Source: Paenalicyclobacillus ferrooxydans (GTDB lineage Bacteria; Bacillota; Bacilli; Alicyclobacillales; Alicyclobacillaceae). From it: 64,000 nucleotides of DNA. The stretch lies in assembly GCF_001399675.1 (NCBI RefSeq), contig NZ_LJCO01000047.1, forward strand, positions 1 to 64,000. The letters run 5' to 3'. The position numbers and the translations under genes were made by a program. Of this stretch, positions 62,884 through 64,000 are shown in pieces; position 1 is the first letter of the stretch, and every line of letters starts with the position of its first letter. Below the pieces are notes generated by a model. That model ran no database searches. It was not told the DNA's origin and saw only the letters and a program-made list of their open reading frames with translations.

Positions 62884-64000
62884 GTGTTTGTACACCTGCA
62901 CGCTCACTCCCCGTTTTCGTTTTTGGATGGAGTCAGCGAAATAGAACAGATGGTCGCAGAGGCGGCTTTACATGGCATGCCAGCCCTTGCGCTTACAGAT
63001 CACAACACGATTGCAGGACTGCCCGAATTTCACCGCTGGGCTGCGATATACGGTATCAAACCGATTTCGGGTGCAGAGGTAACACTCACGGATGGAACCC
63101 ATCTGACCGTTTTGTCTCGCTCCAAAAAGGGTTATGAGAACCTCTGCAGATTGTTAACCCATGCACATGAAGGAGAGCGTGGTCGGATTCACCCAAAGGT
63201 TGACGAGGCATTTCTATTTGCGCACAGTGAGGGACTGATTGTCCTCTCTGGTTGCCGCAACGGGCGCATCGCAAAAGCAGTGCTGCAGCGACAATACACA
63301 TTCGCGCGTGAGACTGCAGAAATGTATCGGAGGGTCTTTGGCAGGGACTTTTATATCGAGGTCCAAGCGGATGCATTTCCGGAAACCAGGCGGTTGAATC
63401 AGGACTTGGCAGCGCTTGGGGAGAGGCTTCAAATCCCACTCGTTGCCACAGGAAATGTTCACTACGTCAAGGCAGTGCAGTTTCCCGTTCACGACGTCTT
63501 GCGCTGCATCGGCCTCAACTGTGACATTCACAGCCCGCACCCGGGACGACCGTTGAATGATGGGCAGTGGCTGTTCCCGCATGAGGAAGCGAAACGGCGT
63601 TTTGCCGGACTTCCTCCTTCCACTTTAAGCAACACGCTTGAGATCGCAGAGCGTTGTGAAACAGCCCTGTCGTTGACGGAGTCGTTGTTCCCCGCGTATA
63701 CGCTGCCAAACGGTGTACAAAGCGCGGAAGGGTTTTTACGGGAACTCGTCTTCCAAGGCGCCCGTGAGCGCTATCCAAAGGTGGATGCAAGGCTTCGTGA
63801 GCGGCTTGAACACGAGTTGTCGATCATTCAACAACTTGGTTATACAGACTACTTTTTGGTCGTTTGGGACATCGTTCATTATGCCAGAAAGCATCAGATC
63901 CGTTGTGCCGGCAGGGGCTCAGCGGCTGATTCTGCTGTTGCCTACTGCCTTTACATCACAGATGTGGACGCAGCCGGCAGAGGGCTTTTATTCGAGCGTT
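62884..64000 (+). CDS. dnaE2: Error-prone DNA polymerase III alpha subunit (DnaE2/ImuC type), 5' part
   Basis: 372 codons are in view, continuing past the right edge. The PHP domain has FVHLHAHSPFSFLDG, ALTDHNTIAG, LSGCRNGRIAKAVL and VATGNVHYV. The polymerase palm begins RCAGRGSAADSAVAYCLYIT. The SFLDG and SGCRNG forms resemble DnaE2 more than replicative DnaE. GTG 62884 is the only usable in-frame start (TAG stands upstream at 62862), with GGGGAGG 12 nt before it. An out-of-frame ATG at 62876 is closer to that site but gives a short dead frame. With imuB it should carry out SOS translesion synthesis. Confidence 0.88.
   Translation, partial: MFVHLHAHSPFSFLDGVSEIEQMVAEAALHGMPALALTDHNTIAGLPEFHRWAAIYGIKPISGAEVTLTDGTHLTVLSRSKKGYENLCRLLTHAHEGERGRIHPKVDEAFLFAHSEGLIVLSGCRNGRIAKAVLQRQYTFARETAEMYRRVFGRDFYIEVQADAFPETRRLNQDLAALGERLQIPLVATGNVHYVKAVQFPVHDVLRCIGLNCDIHSPHPGRPLNDGQWLFPHEEAKRRFAGLPPSTLSNTLEIAERCETALSLTESLFPAYTLPNGVQSAEGFLRELVFQGARERYPKVDARLRERLEHELSIIQQLGYTDYFLVVWDIVHYARKHQIRCAGRGSAADSAVAYCLYITDVDAAGRGLLFER

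Noticed and set aside
62876-62935. ATG at 62876 as the dnaE2 start
   Set aside because: It is out of frame with the PHP domain and soon reaches a stop. The in-frame GTG at 62884 leads directly into the conserved sequence.

Overview
The window looks like a chromosomal segment of an aerobic, endospore-forming Bacillota, most likely in or near the Alicyclobacillaceae. This is inferred from gene content and not from a search. The pointers are the Firmicute-type sufCDSUB order, a FadR-EtfBA block with a Bacillus-type FadR operator, the sporulation pair ytrH/ytrI, YfhH and YqkK family proteins, and frequent GTG/TTG starts behind strong GGAGG sites. Oxygen-dependent tyrosine catabolism (HppD, HmgA), Mn/Fe superoxide dismutase and peroxiredoxin indicate aerobic life. 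No rRNA, tRNA or CRISPR array was seen.

Layout. 1-163: the 5' end of a group II intron inserted directly behind the sodA terminator. 280-7383: sodA, an HD-GYP protein, pyrD, an ECF sigma factor with a membrane partner, alanine dehydrogenase and a SufT-like protein. 7654-13801: sufCDSUB, then a Rieske protein and a cysteine-containing Rrf2 regulator. 13974-19390: peroxiredoxin, thioredoxin-like protein, fadR-etfBA and small proteins. 19561-32895: S9 peptidase, YqkK-like protein, methionine gamma-lyase type enzyme, fumarase/aspartase, inositol monophosphatase, PncB, IspH, proline dehydrogenase and an FMN glutamate-synthase-like protein. 33211-36509: tyrosine degradation. 36510-41390: repeat-rich DNA with two glycosyltransferase genes. 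41488-48532: M24 peptidase, yfhH, ytrI-ytrH, and an SNF2 helicase coupled to a SWIM protein. 48733-60980: accessory-looking redox, transport, glycosylation and two-component genes. 61119-64000: an SOS-type mutagenesis cassette.

Two themes stand out. First, the right end carries imuB, a DUF6504-like gene and a dnaE2-type polymerase gene (cut by the window edge), behind a promoter with two LexA-type boxes flanking the -35 and -10. No imuA is adjacent. Second, the window is unusually rich in unrelated tandem repeats (periods 7, 9, 10, 11, 12, 15, 36, 39, 41 and 51 bp). Some lie between genes, and others sit inside conserved enzyme genes, always with periods divisible by three, where they encode low-complexity linkers. 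The largest is a 12-copy, 51-bp array whose unit contains two dyads.

Start codons were chosen from ribosome-binding sites and family length. Several differ from the longest open frame, and one gene (fadR) has no canonical start upstream of its DNA-binding domain.
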